Of a DNA stretch of 38,545 bases, positions 1 to 7,204 are shown one piece after another. A program made the translations under genes and the position numbers. The stretch covers positions 1 to 38,545 of the forward strand of contig JAHFDQ010000002.1 of the NCBI GenBank assembly GCA_023248915.1, given 5' to 3'. Position 1 is the stretch's first letter; the number at the start of each line of letters is the position of its first letter. The stretch comes from Archangiaceae bacterium. Its GTDB lineage: Bacteria; Myxococcota; Myxococcia; Myxococcales; Myxococcaceae. Under the pieces are notes generated by a model that had not been told where the DNA came from, searched no databases, and saw nothing but the letters and a program-made list of their open reading frames with translations.

Positions 1-479
1 AGGCCGATGGCCGGGTCGCCGAGGAGCGCGGCATGCTCGCGCAGGTGGGCGGGGGCCACCCGCACGTTCGAGTCGGTGATTGCGATGAGCTCGTACCGGG
101 CCTTGCGCGTCAGCGTGATGAGCTGGTTCACCTTGGGGTTGTGCCCAGGCTCTCCTTCCTGCAGCACGAGCTGCACGCGGTCGGGGTACCGGTCCGCGAA
201 CTCCTTGGCGATGGGGTAGGCCAGGTCGGCCTCGCTGCGCACGCCAAGCAGAATCTCCCAGTCGGCGGGGTAGTCGATGGCCAGGTGGCTCTGGAGGTTC
301 TCGCGGAGCTCGTCGTCGAGACCGCACAGGGGCTTTAGGAGCGAAAAGCTGGGGTACCGCAGGGGTTCGGGCGGTCGCGAGCGGCGGAGCTTCCAGAGTG
401 CGTACAGCTCGACGAGCTGTACCAGCGCGCCGAAGGCCGCGAGCGCGAACAAAATCCACGTGGCGAGCGGCAGGGACAT
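1..479 (-). CDS. GT21 ceramide-glucosyltransferase/HpnI-like glycosyltransferase, N-terminal part (runs off window)
   Basis: Not in the ORF track because its 3' end lies beyond the window; I read it on the minus strand from ATG at 479. The product begins with a hydrophobic anchor (LATWILFALAAFGALVQLVELYAL), then SLLKPLCGLDDELRENL, a short DYPADWEILLGV stretch and NPKVNQLITLTRKARYELIAITDSNVRV. These match the start of family GT21 processive enzymes (ceramide glucosyltransferase and bacterial HpnI): a KPL(C)G motif, an NPKV motif and the metal-binding D-S-(D/N) position. Here that position reads TDSN. The enzyme should transfer a sugar from a nucleotide donor to a membrane lipid at the inner membrane. 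It starts 20 bp after the GNAT gene, so the two are probably cotranscribed. About 160 residues are visible; the catalytic (Q/R)XXRW end is not, so lipid or sugar specificity cannot be judged. Confidence 0.8.
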   Translation of the reverse strand, partial: MSLPLATWILFALAAFGALVQLVELYALWKLRRSRPPEPLRYPSFSLLKPLCGLDDELRENLQSHLAIDYPADWEILLGVRSEADLAYPIAKEFADRYPDRVQLVLQEGEPGHNPKVNQLITLTRKARYELIAITDSNVRVAPAHLREHAALLGDPAIG

Positions 480-499
480 GGGCGCCCTGGCCTTCTGGC

Positions 500-967
500 C
501 TACAGCCTCTTCTTCATCAAGAGGTGGGGCATGCCCGCCTCTTCGAAGATGGCGCCTTCGGGTTGGTACCCACGCCCGCGGTAGAAGTCCATCGCTGACA
601 CCTGCGCGTGGAGCAAGATGCCGGCGATGCCCTTCTTCCGGGCCTCGCCTTCCAGCGCGGTGAGCAACAGAGAACCCACGCCCAACTTGCGCGAGGCGTG
701 CAGCACCGCCATGCGCCCTACCTGCGCCCAGGTGCCCTTCTCGCCCTCGGGCGGAGCCGGCAAAGTCACCAGCCGCCCCGTCCCCACGGCGTGCCCCCCT
801 TGCAGCGCGAGCAGGTGGTACGCCCGCGCGTCTTCGGCGTCGCGCTCGATGGTCTCGGGAACGTGCTGTTCCTCGATGAAGACGACCTCGCGAATGGCGA
901 GCGCCTGAGCGAGGCCGGCCTCGCTGGTCGCTGGGACAATCTTCACGGGGGGCGGCGCAGCCACCAT
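500..967 (-). CDS. GNAT family N-acetyltransferase
   Basis: A 155-residue single-domain GNAT protein. The N-terminal part (ALAIREVVFIEEQHVPETIERDAED) is the strand-helix region typical of the YjcF/ElaA-type subgroup. The acetyl-CoA binding segment is around QVGRMAVLHASRKLGVGSLLL, where the R/Q-x-x-G-x-G/A loop appears as RKLGVG. The end (AMDFYRGRGYQPEGAIFEEAGMPHLLMKK) is the usual C-terminal strand pair with a conserved FYxxxGY. It should acetylate a small-molecule amine, but the substrate is unknown. A TAGCGT hexamer lies 12 nt before the ATG. The glycosyltransferase follows 20 bp downstream. The long plus-strand ORF covering this gene is a shadow. Confidence 0.85.
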   Translation of the reverse strand: MVAAPPPVKIVPATSEAGLAQALAIREVVFIEEQHVPETIERDAEDARAYHLLALQGGHAVGTGRLVTLPAPPEGEKGTWAQVGRMAVLHASRKLGVGSLLLTALEGEARKKGIAGILLHAQVSAMDFYRGRGYQPEGAIFEEAGMPHLLMKKRL

Positions 968-979
968 AGGTGGTCCGCG

Positions 980-985
980 ACGCTA
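980..985 (-). promoter_or_regulatory. candidate -10 hexamer TAGCGT for the GNAT gene
   Basis: Minus-strand TAGCGT, 12 nt upstream of the ATG at 967. It belongs to a TAGNGT pattern seen before six genes of this window. No convincing -35 is visible. If real, the mRNA leader would be only a few nucleotides long. Confidence 0.35.
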
Positions 986-1042
986 CCGGAAAAGCCACGC
1001 CCCGGACACGGCGAAAAGAAAGATGGTAAGGCCTTAACGGAA

Positions 1043-2212
1043 ATGCCCCTTGAAACGTCGGCGCCGAGCCGGGTCGGCCTCATCGGGTTCTACGTGCTGG
1101 TGTTCGCCGCCACGGGAATCACCCTCCCGTACCTGCCGGCGTACCTGAAGTCCCTCGACCTCTCGGCGACAGAGGTCGGGGTGTTGCTCACCATCGGCCC
1201 TACCCTGGCGATGGTGGTCCCGTCCCTCTGGGGCCAGGTCGCGGACCGGACCGGCAGGCCAGACCGGGTGCTGACGTTGCTCGTCGTGGGCAGCGCCGCC
1301 TTCTTCGTCCCGCTGCTGTTCGTGCAACGGTTCGCGGTGCTGTTCGGAGTTCTGTGCGTCTACGGTCTGTTCTCGACCGGCATCTCGACGCTCATCGACA
1401 GCCTGACCTTGCACCACGTCGCGCTGCGGGGAGGCAGCTACGCGCGAATCCGGGTCTTCGGCTCGATGGGCTTCGTCGCTGCCTCGACGGCGTTCGGCGC
1501 GCTGGTGAACCGGGTGGACGTCACCGCGGTGGCGGTTCCACTCGCGCTCTTGGCGCTGGCCGCGGCCTGGAGCCTGACCTTGACGGCTCGTGTTCCGTCG
1601 AGTGGCCACGCCCCCAGCCTGCTCGGCGCCCTGTCGCTGGCCCGGTCGGCGCGGCTGTGGCCGTTCCTCGCCGCGGCCTGCATTCACTGGATTGCCTGCG
1701 CCCCTTGGAACGGAAGCCTCGCCATTCACCTCGCCGCGCTCCACCTGCCGACCTACGTGGTGGGCCTCGCCGCCGGCATGGGCGTCGTCGCCGAGATCGC
1801 CGCGATGCTCGCCTACCCGCGCTTCGCCGACCGCGTCGCCCCGCGCCACCTGCTCTTCGTCTCGTTCGCCGCCAGCGCCGCCCGCTGGGCCGGCATGGCG
1901 CTGACCAGCGACGCCGCGACGATCGTCGCGCTGTCGGCGCTGCACGGCCTGACTTTCGGCACCTTCTACGTCGCCTCGGTGGCCTACGTGGCGCGCCGGG
2001 TGCCGGTGTCCCTTCGCTCGAGCGGCCAGGCGTTGTTCGTCTCGGTGGCGTTCGGGGTGGGCGGACTGGTGGGGCTGCTCTCGGGTGGCGCGGCGTACGA
2101 CGCGTTCGGAGGCCGGTGGCTGTTCGGTGCGGCGGCGGTCGTCGAGCTCGTCGCCGCGGCGGTCGCGCTGGGGCTGAAGCCGCCGACACCGGCCGGGCTG
2201 CTGGCCGAATAA
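1043..2212 (+). CDS. MFS transporter (MFS_1-like)
   Basis: The ORF track opens this frame at 608, but the first 145 residues are a shadow of the GNAT gene. The first plausible start is ATG 1043 (MPLETSAPSRVGLIGFYVLVFAATG), giving 389 residues, a normal size for a 12-helix MFS carrier. TM1 begins at once (IGFYVLVFAATGITLPYLPAYL). The cytoplasmic loop between helices 2 and 3 carries the MFS signature GQVADRTGRPDRVL, matching G-x-x-x-D-R-x-G-R. The first half reads like the MFS_1-like group (LacY/nucleoside-symporter/HcaT relatives). Substrate and direction of transport cannot be told. It is divergent from the GNAT gene with a 75-bp gap and is followed by a separate secreted-protein gene. Confidence 0.85.
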   Translation: MPLETSAPSRVGLIGFYVLVFAATGITLPYLPAYLKSLDLSATEVGVLLTIGPTLAMVVPSLWGQVADRTGRPDRVLTLLVVGSAAFFVPLLFVQRFAVLFGVLCVYGLFSTGISTLIDSLTLHHVALRGGSYARIRVFGSMGFVAASTAFGALVNRVDVTAVAVPLALLALAAAWSLTLTARVPSSGHAPSLLGALSLARSARLWPFLAAACIHWIACAPWNGSLAIHLAALHLPTYVVGLAAGMGVVAEIAAMLAYPRFADRVAPRHLLFVSFAASAARWAGMALTSDAATIVALSALHGLTFGTFYVASVAYVARRVPVSLRSSGQALFVSVAFGVGGLVGLLSGGAAYDAFGGRWLFGAAAVVELVAAAVALGLKPPTPAGLLAE

Positions 2213-2268
2213 CCGCGCTCTCCCGCCGTCGGTCGCCGGGTTCAGGCCTGGAGGTCGCGCCCCGGTGC

Positions 2269-2274
2269 TAGAGT
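2269..2274 (+). promoter_or_regulatory. candidate -10 hexamer TAGAGT
   Basis: TAGAGT ends 11 nt before the ATG at 2286. The same hexamer lies 10 nt before folD. No -35 match is apparent. Initiation about 7 nt downstream would leave a leader of only 3-5 nt, with no Shine-Dalgarno sequence. Confidence 0.4.
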
Positions 2275-2285
2275 TTCAACCGACG

Positions 2286-3326
2286 ATGGACACGCGGCTC
2301 GCCACGCTCTTCCTCGCGCTGCTCACGGCCAGCCCCGCCCTCGCCCAGCGGGAGTACTTCTTCGGCTCGGGTAAACCTCCCGTCTTTCGCGAAGAGGACG
2401 TCGATCGCCGGTTCGCCAAGTCGAAGCTGGCCCGGGCGCTGGCCCAGGGCACCGAAGACCCGGCCTGCATGCAGGTGCTGGGCGGGCTCTTCACGGTGCT
2501 GGCCGAGATTGGCCCGACCCTGCACAAGCGCGACGAGAACTTCTCGGTCGACCCTGCTCTCCTGCAGGCGATGAGCGCCCAGTTGGTCAGCCCGAAGTTC
2601 CCGGGCAACGCCTACCTGACGGCGATGGTGCGCCGGGTGCTGATCGACCGGAAGCTCCCCGACGAGTGGCTGGCCACGGCCGAGGCGATCAACTCGAAGG
2701 TGCAGATCATCGACGTCGGGAAGCTCAAGTTTCTCAACGAGGGGCTTTCGCCCATCGACAGCCTGTACTTCACGCTGCCCGCATTGCGCGACCGCTACGA
2801 CATCGAAGTGCAGCGCGCCACCTCGGCCGCCTCGAGCGACGTCGCGGCCGACTTCCGGGACACGTACCTCGATCGCGACGTCGCGTGGGGCGGCGCGGTG
2901 ATGGTCGAGGCGGGCATCGCCAAGCCGGTGACGCCAAAGGGCAAGAAGAAGCCGCCGCCCGAACCGGGAACCGAGCAGGTGATGGCCATTCTCGAGTGGT
3001 GGCCCCCGCAGCCGACCCAGACTCAAATCGTCGTCTTCGCGGCCAAGCCGGTTCCTCCGGTGAAGATCATCGCCAGGCTCGCCCCGAAGCAGTACCTCGA
3101 ATTGGCGAAGGTGCCGAAGGGCAAGCGCCTGATGGTGCGCGGCCGCTTCTGGGAAATGAATCGCTCGGTCACCGAAGTCGAAGTACGCGACGCCCTGCTC
3201 TTCGAAGACCGGGACTGGTCGCAGGGGGCGCTCTTGGCAACCCCCGCGGCGGTGGCGGCGTGCCCGCTCGCGTTCAACGAGCTGACCGGTTCGACGCCGA
3301 AGCAGATCGGCGGGTTCGCGCACTAG
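2286..3326 (+). CDS. secreted protein of unknown function
   Basis: A 346-residue protein. I chose ATG 2286 rather than the ORF start at 2265 because it places a clean signal peptide at the N-terminus (MDTRLATLFLALLTASPALA, cleavage before QREYFF). The mature protein has no motif I recognise. A mostly helical first half includes a DPACMQVLGGLF segment. A loop rich in Lys and Pro (PKGKKKPPPEP) separates it from a second half with beta-like strands (QTQIVVFAAKPVPPVKIIARL, KRLMVRGRFWEMNRSVTEVEVRDALLFED) that could form an OB-like or barrel domain. Probably periplasmic or envelope-associated. No ribosome-binding site is visible. Confidence 0.7.
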   Translation: MDTRLATLFLALLTASPALAQREYFFGSGKPPVFREEDVDRRFAKSKLARALAQGTEDPACMQVLGGLFTVLAEIGPTLHKRDENFSVDPALLQAMSAQLVSPKFPGNAYLTAMVRRVLIDRKLPDEWLATAEAINSKVQIIDVGKLKFLNEGLSPIDSLYFTLPALRDRYDIEVQRATSAASSDVAADFRDTYLDRDVAWGGAVMVEAGIAKPVTPKGKKKPPPEPGTEQVMAILEWWPPQPTQTQIVVFAAKPVPPVKIIARLAPKQYLELAKVPKGKRLMVRGRFWEMNRSVTEVEVRDALLFEDRDWSQGALLATPAAVAACPLAFNELTGSTPKQIGGFAH

Positions 3327-3343
3327 CGACCCGCGGTTCGCGA

Positions 3344-3361
3344 TTGGCACGGAGGCTGCTT
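3344..3361 (+). promoter_or_regulatory. sigma-54 (-24/-12) promoter
   Basis: TTGGCACGGAGGCTGCTT matches the RpoN consensus TTGGCACG-N4-TTGCTT with one mismatch (CTGC for TTGC). The invariant GG and GC lie exactly 12 nt apart (3346 and 3358). Initiation about 12 nt past the GC falls near 3371, ahead of a GGAGG ribosome-binding site and the ATG at 3389. The element is intergenic and correctly oriented. An activator site was not identified. Confidence 0.7.
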
Positions 3362-3388
3362 CGAGTCGCCCAACGCTCGGAGGCCTCG

Positions 3389-4162
3389 ATGAGAGTTGCC
3401 GGCACGGTGCGAGGCGAAGACGCCAAGCCCCTGAAATCAGGAAGCTTCAAGCAGGCCCTGCACCAAGTGAAGGGGGCCGCCCGTACCGACGCCGGGAGGG
3501 TCAATCCAGTCGGGCGGACTGGCACCAACCCAGGGGTGGCCGTCTCGTCGCGGGTCCGAGTTGCTTCGGCGCAGCGGGCTCGGGTCGACGGCCGGCCAGG
3601 GCCCGGCACGCCGGAAGGTCTCGCCCTGTCGCGCCAGCAGATGCACGCCGACGCGGGACGGCTGCTGACCGACCGGCGAGACGGGCAAGGTCACCAGAAC
3701 GAGCGGGCGTCCGAGCGCCTCTTGGAGATGATCTCCCGCGAGCTTTGCGACGCGCCCGGCACTTCCCCGGAGATCGCCCGCGCGCCGGGCCCCGCGGCCG
3801 GGCTGCCCGTACATGGCCCTTCCGAATCGAGCGCGGGCGGAAGCGCTCCGCTGCCCTACGGGCTCGAGGGCGTCCGCTCGGGACGCTCGCCTGCGGGCCC
3901 GGAAACTGCCGCCACCCGCGCGGCCTCGGCGCTCGAGCTGGTCACCAAGATCGAGGCGTTCGTCCGGTCGCAGCGACCTGCCCTGGCCCTGACCCTCAAC
4001 TCCGGTTTCGGAACCAAGGTCGAGATCGAACGGCTGGGCCCCAAGCAGGTCGCCGTCAAGGTGCACGGCCGCGGGGGGCCACCCGCTCCGGAAGATCTCG
4101 CCCGGCTACGCGACGAGCTGAGAGCCCGGGGACTGACGCTCTCGGCCCTGTCGGTGTCCTGA
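3389..4162 (+). CDS. disordered protein with FliK C-terminal-like domain
   Basis: The ORF frame opens at 2666 inside the preceding gene. The real start is ATG 3389, preceded by GGAGG and by a -24/-12 promoter, giving 257 residues. Residues 1 to about 180 are low-complexity (Arg, Gly, Pro, Ala, Ser) with one helical stretch (NERASERLLEMISRELCD). The last ~75 residues are ordered: ALELVTKIEAFVRSQRPALALTLNSGFGTKVEIERLGPKQVAVKVHG, then LARLRDELRARGLTLSALSVS. This pattern resembles the C-terminal domain of FliK/YscP-type hook- or needle-length regulators (L-x-L, V-x-V-x-L strands, then a helix ending in G-L-x-L-x-x-V-x-V). The disordered N-terminus also fits such rulers. The match is by eye only. 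No flagellar or type III genes are nearby, so the role is open. Confidence 0.6.
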   Translation: MRVAGTVRGEDAKPLKSGSFKQALHQVKGAARTDAGRVNPVGRTGTNPGVAVSSRVRVASAQRARVDGRPGPGTPEGLALSRQQMHADAGRLLTDRRDGQGHQNERASERLLEMISRELCDAPGTSPEIARAPGPAAGLPVHGPSESSAGGSAPLPYGLEGVRSGRSPAGPETAATRAASALELVTKIEAFVRSQRPALALTLNSGFGTKVEIERLGPKQVAVKVHGRGGPPAPEDLARLRDELRARGLTLSALSVS

Positions 4163-4284
4163 CTTCCCGAGGGCGCAAACACGCGAGCTGCGGTGTCGCA
4201 TGACTTGTGAATGCGGCGGTGGCAAGGTGCGTCTGGACCCTATTCCGTTCCGCCCGGCTGTCGGAACCCCGCCCGGAGATCGCA

Positions 4285-4968
4285 ATGCTGAACCGCCTCT
4301 TCATCGCACTGTCGCTCTTTCCCAGCCTCGCCTTCGCCCAGCCCGCCGTCCGCGAACGGCCCCCGCCCCCACCTCCTCCGGGGCGCCCGTTGGCGAGACC
4401 CCAGGTGGGCCCACCCCAGCATGGAGCGAGCGCCGTGGTGCCCGCGCCCATCGTCCCCGGTTTCCGCGTGAACATCGCGCCTCCGGCGGCACGGGTCGAG
4501 GTCCGGCCGATGGCTCCTTCGCAAGGCCACGTCTGGATTGACGGCCACTGGAGATGGCGCGGCAACCGACACCTGTGGGAAGCCGGGTACTGGGAATTGC
4601 CTCCTTCGACAGGGTACCACTGGGTCGCGGCACGCTGGGTCAATGAGGGTGGCGCTTGGATGTTCTACGACGGCTACTGGGACCCCGGGTACACGCCCGT
4701 CGCTGAGACTCCCTACGAACCGCCTCCTGCCCCCCCCGAGCCGGTCTACGCCGAAGAACAGCCCCCGCAGAACATCGTCGAAGTTCGGCCGGTGGTTCCG
4801 TTCGCGGGCGCAGTGTGGATTCCCGGGTACTGGCACATCCGCGGCCATCACCAGCGGTGGATTGGCGGGCACTGGTCGGCTCCGCGCGAAGGCCATCGGT
4901 GGGAAGAGGGCCGGTGGGAACACGACCGCCGCCACTACCGCTGGGTGCCCGGCGGTTGGCGCCGCTGA
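4285..4968 (+). CDS. secreted WXXGXW/YXWXGXW-repeat protein
   Basis: A 227-residue protein. I start it at ATG 4285, preceded by GGAG, because this gives a signal peptide MLNRLFIALSLFPSLAFA with cleavage before QPAV. A proline-rich linker follows ([14 protein letters not shown]). Then come repeats of the type W(I/V)xGHWxWRGxxxxWxxGYWE, YHWVAARWV, WIPGYWHIRGHHQRWIGGHW and HYRWVPGGWRR. These fit the YXWXGXW-repeat family of small exported proteins. Aromatic-Gly repeats suggest a beta-rich, possibly surface- or outer-membrane-associated protein; no enzymatic function is indicated. It stands alone, with 122 bp to the previous gene and 59 bp to the next. Confidence 0.8.
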   Translation: MLNRLFIALSLFPSLAFAQPAVRERPPPPPPPGRPLARPQVGPPQHGASAVVPAPIVPGFRVNIAPPAARVEVRPMAPSQGHVWIDGHWRWRGNRHLWEAGYWELPPSTGYHWVAARWVNEGGAWMFYDGYWDPGYTPVAETPYEPPPAPPEPVYAEEQPPQNIVEVRPVVPFAGAVWIPGYWHIRGHHQRWIGGHWSAPREGHRWEEGRWEHDRRHYRWVPGGWRR

Positions 4969-5027
4969 CGCCCTCTCCAGGAATTGCCGGCGCCTTTTCC
5001 CTTCTGGTTCGATAGCCTGTCGTCCCG

Positions 5028-6242
5028 ATGGGTCCGGTGTCGAATCTCGAGCTGTCAAACCTGAGCGAGTTCGCCACCAAGGTAGTCCGGTTTCTCGAGG
5101 CGGAAGGCGAGACGCGCGCGGTGGCGTACGACGCCGGGCGCGACGAGCTGGCGGTGGGCGACGGCCAGGCGCTGACTCACTTCATCGGCTTGGGCAGGCT
5201 GAAGGCCCGCCATGACGCCATCGCCGAGGCTTCCGCCCAGGCGCGGGTGTTCGAGCGGGACCTGATCGCGCTGCGCCGCATGCCGACGTCCTTCGACGCC
5301 GCGGCGCGCCGCCTGTACCCCCGGCTGCGGCCCCGGGCGACGCTCGCCACCCTCGAGCTTCGCCGCCAGGTACTGAGCGCCATGGGCCAGGGCGACGGAG
5401 ACGACATCTCGGTGCCGCACCAGGAAGTCAACTCAGCGTTGGCCGTCCACCTCGTGTTCCAGCTCTCCGAAGAAGCGGTCGATGTCGGCCAAGACAGGCT
5501 CAAAGCCTGGGGGCGAAGCTTCGACGAGCTGCTCGAGGTCGCCGTCGCGAATCTCGCCGCGTTGCCGGAGGACGAGCCCCGCGAGCTCCGGCCCGGCCTG
5601 TGGGCGCTGACCGGAGAGTCCGGTCACGTCGCGGCGCGTCTGGTGGTCGGTTCGGCGCTCGAGAAGACGACGCTGGGGCCCGACGCGGTGGCGATGGCGC
5701 CTAACCAGAACGTCCTGTTGTTCGCCGACCCGGCCGACGACGCGGCGCTGATTCAGATGGCGCGAATCGGCCTCGAGGCCAGCCAAGCGCCGCTCGGGCT
5801 CTGGGGCGTGACGATGGCCCGTAGTGACGGCCGGTGGGACCCGTGGCTTCCGGAAGCTTCACGCCCTTCCCACGGCCCGTTGAAGCTGGCGCGGTTGCCG
5901 GGCACGGCGAGGCTGTACGCGGCCCACCGCGACATCCAGGCGGCGTGGCACGAGATTCAGAACGTCGCGGACGAGGTCTCTCCGCTCTTGGCGGTGCAGG
6001 ACGACGGCAAGCCCTACGGTTCCGCGGTCTGGCAGCGAGGAGTCGCCACGCTGTTGCCCCCGGCCGATCGGGTCGCAGTCGTCGACGTCTCCACCGGCGA
6101 GCCCCGGGCCTGGAGCGTGCCCTGGGCCGACCTGGCCACGCTGGGCGTCACCCTCGTGCACGTCGAGGGCGTGCTCGACTACTGGCGGGCCACCGGCGAC
6201 GTGCCGCTCGAGTCGATCACCAGTTACCCCCGTCTGCAGTAG
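5028..6242 (+). CDS. DUF1444-like protein of unknown function
   Basis: A 404-residue soluble protein without signal peptide or membrane segment. The central block resembles the DUF1444/YtpQ architecture: a region lost to variable sequence, then AVHLVFQLSEEAVDVGQDRLKAWGRSFDELLEVAVANLAAL, then a strand region (LWALTGESGHVAARLVV) and a later LLFADPADDAALIQMARIG. The W-G-x-S/T-x-D/E-E-L-x-x-x-A-x-x-N-L string is the clearest shared feature. The last 150 residues look like a separate beta-rich region. ATG 5028 follows TAGCCT by 9 nt with no Shine-Dalgarno. No function is known for the family. Confidence 0.7.
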   Translation: MGPVSNLELSNLSEFATKVVRFLEAEGETRAVAYDAGRDELAVGDGQALTHFIGLGRLKARHDAIAEASAQARVFERDLIALRRMPTSFDAAARRLYPRLRPRATLATLELRRQVLSAMGQGDGDDISVPHQEVNSALAVHLVFQLSEEAVDVGQDRLKAWGRSFDELLEVAVANLAALPEDEPRELRPGLWALTGESGHVAARLVVGSALEKTTLGPDAVAMAPNQNVLLFADPADDAALIQMARIGLEASQAPLGLWGVTMARSDGRWDPWLPEASRPSHGPLKLARLPGTARLYAAHRDIQAAWHEIQNVADEVSPLLAVQDDGKPYGSAVWQRGVATLLPPADRVAVVDVSTGEPRAWSVPWADLATLGVTLVHVEGVLDYWRATGDVPLESITSYPRLQ

Positions 6243-6262
6243 AGGGCGGGCAGCGCGTCGGC

Positions 6263-7123
6263 TCAGCTCGCGCGCGCTCTTCCCGAGCGACGGCGCGACA
6301 AGAAGGGCAGCAGCGCGGCAAGGAAGAGGACGGGCCCCGGGACGACTCCGCACCCGCCGGGGCTCGAAGGAGCGGCGCCTCCGCCGCCACCTCCGCCGGC
6401 GCCCGAACCACCCGACCCACCCCCTCCGCCGCCCGAGCCTCCCACGGCGACGGTCGTCACGCGGCTGACGCCATAAGGTTCGAGCGTCGCGGTGACGGTG
6501 AGGTCGCCGGGTTGGGTGGGCGTCACGGCGACCGACTTCGTCGTGGCGTTGTCGGTCGCGTTGAAGTCGGTCGCGGTGAGGGTATTCGTGACGTCGATGC
6601 CCGCGCCAACGAGGTGCACCGTGACGGTCTCGGAACCCTGCGGTGCGGCGGTGACGAGGACAGCCCCCGCGCTGCCGGCCACCAGGCCGACCAGCACCTG
6701 GGCGAGCGGCGCCACGGTGACGGTGTTCGAGTCGATGTCGACGTAGCCCCCCTGCCCCGTCGCGTTGCCGCACCAGCAGGTGGCGCTGACGGCCCGCGCC
6801 AGGTACCGGGCGCCCGCGGGCTGGCTGGTCGCGGTGTGGGTCGAAGAACCCGAGGGGTCGACCCCCGCGGTGAAGCCCGTCGACAGGTAGCCGAACTGGG
6901 TGCCGGTCGCGGCATAGTGGAAGTCGGCTCCGCCGTTGACCCCGAAGTGCTTCTGGGGCGCTGACGAGGTGCAAGACAGCGAGCAGGTGAGGTCGAGGCT
7001 CATCGCGAGATCGTACCCGCCGTAGGCGTTGAAGGCCCCGGGGGTGAGCGTCATCGTCCCCGCGATGGACGCGGCGTGGGCGGCGGCTGCGGCGACGAGC
7101 GAGGCGAGGATGAGTGCGCGCAT
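6263..7123 (-). CDS. secreted protein with Gly-rich linker and MYXO-CTERM-like tail
   Basis: A 286-residue exported protein. The signal peptide is MRALILASLVAAAAAHAA, cleaved before SIAG. The mature part is Thr/Ser/Val-rich with beta-like repeats (TVTVAPLAQVLVGLVAGSAGAVLV; TVTVHLVGAG; DLTVTATLEPYG), suggesting one or two Ig-like domains. Cysteines near residues 47-51 and 115-117 may form disulphides. A poly-Gly linker (GGSGGGGGGSGGSGAGGGGGGG) leads to GGCGVVPG, a hydrophobic stretch (VLFLAALLPFL) and a basic end (SRRRSGRARAS). That is the MYXO-CTERM pattern: Cys, membrane anchor, Arg cluster. Such tails mark myxobacterial proteins for envelope or surface sorting. It converges with the DUF1444-like gene, 20 bp away. 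Confidence 0.75.
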   Translation of the reverse strand: MRALILASLVAAAAAHAASIAGTMTLTPGAFNAYGGYDLAMSLDLTCSLSCTSSAPQKHFGVNGGADFHYAATGTQFGYLSTGFTAGVDPSGSSTHTATSQPAGARYLARAVSATCWCGNATGQGGYVDIDSNTVTVAPLAQVLVGLVAGSAGAVLVTAAPQGSETVTVHLVGAGIDVTNTLTATDFNATDNATTKSVAVTPTQPGDLTVTATLEPYGVSRVTTVAVGGSGGGGGGSGGSGAGGGGGGGAAPSSPGGCGVVPGPVLFLAALLPFLSRRRSGRARAS

Positions 7124-7204
7124 CGGCGCAGTCTGGCCCTGGCCCGGGCCGGGCTACAAGCCCCCTTGCGTGCCGAGGCGGACGGACCGCGCTTGGGCGA
7201 TCTG

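Noticed and set aside
608-1042. N-terminal 145-residue extension of the MFS transporter ORF
   Set aside because: It lies antisense over the GNAT gene and is Arg/Pro/Gln-rich shadow sequence; MFS helix 1 starts right after ATG 1043.
1354-2271. 305-aa Arg-rich plus-strand ORF and similar long Arg/Gly-rich ORFs elsewhere (for example 11432-13462 -, 18079-19593 +, 14868-16616 -)
   Set aside because: All are out-of-frame or antisense shadows of high-GC genes, with Arg/Gly/Ala/Pro-dominated composition and no motifs.
4200-4230. Second sigma-54-like site TGGCAAGGTGC before the WXXGXW gene
   Set aside because: GG-to-GC spacing is 8 nt rather than 12, so it does not fit RpoN.
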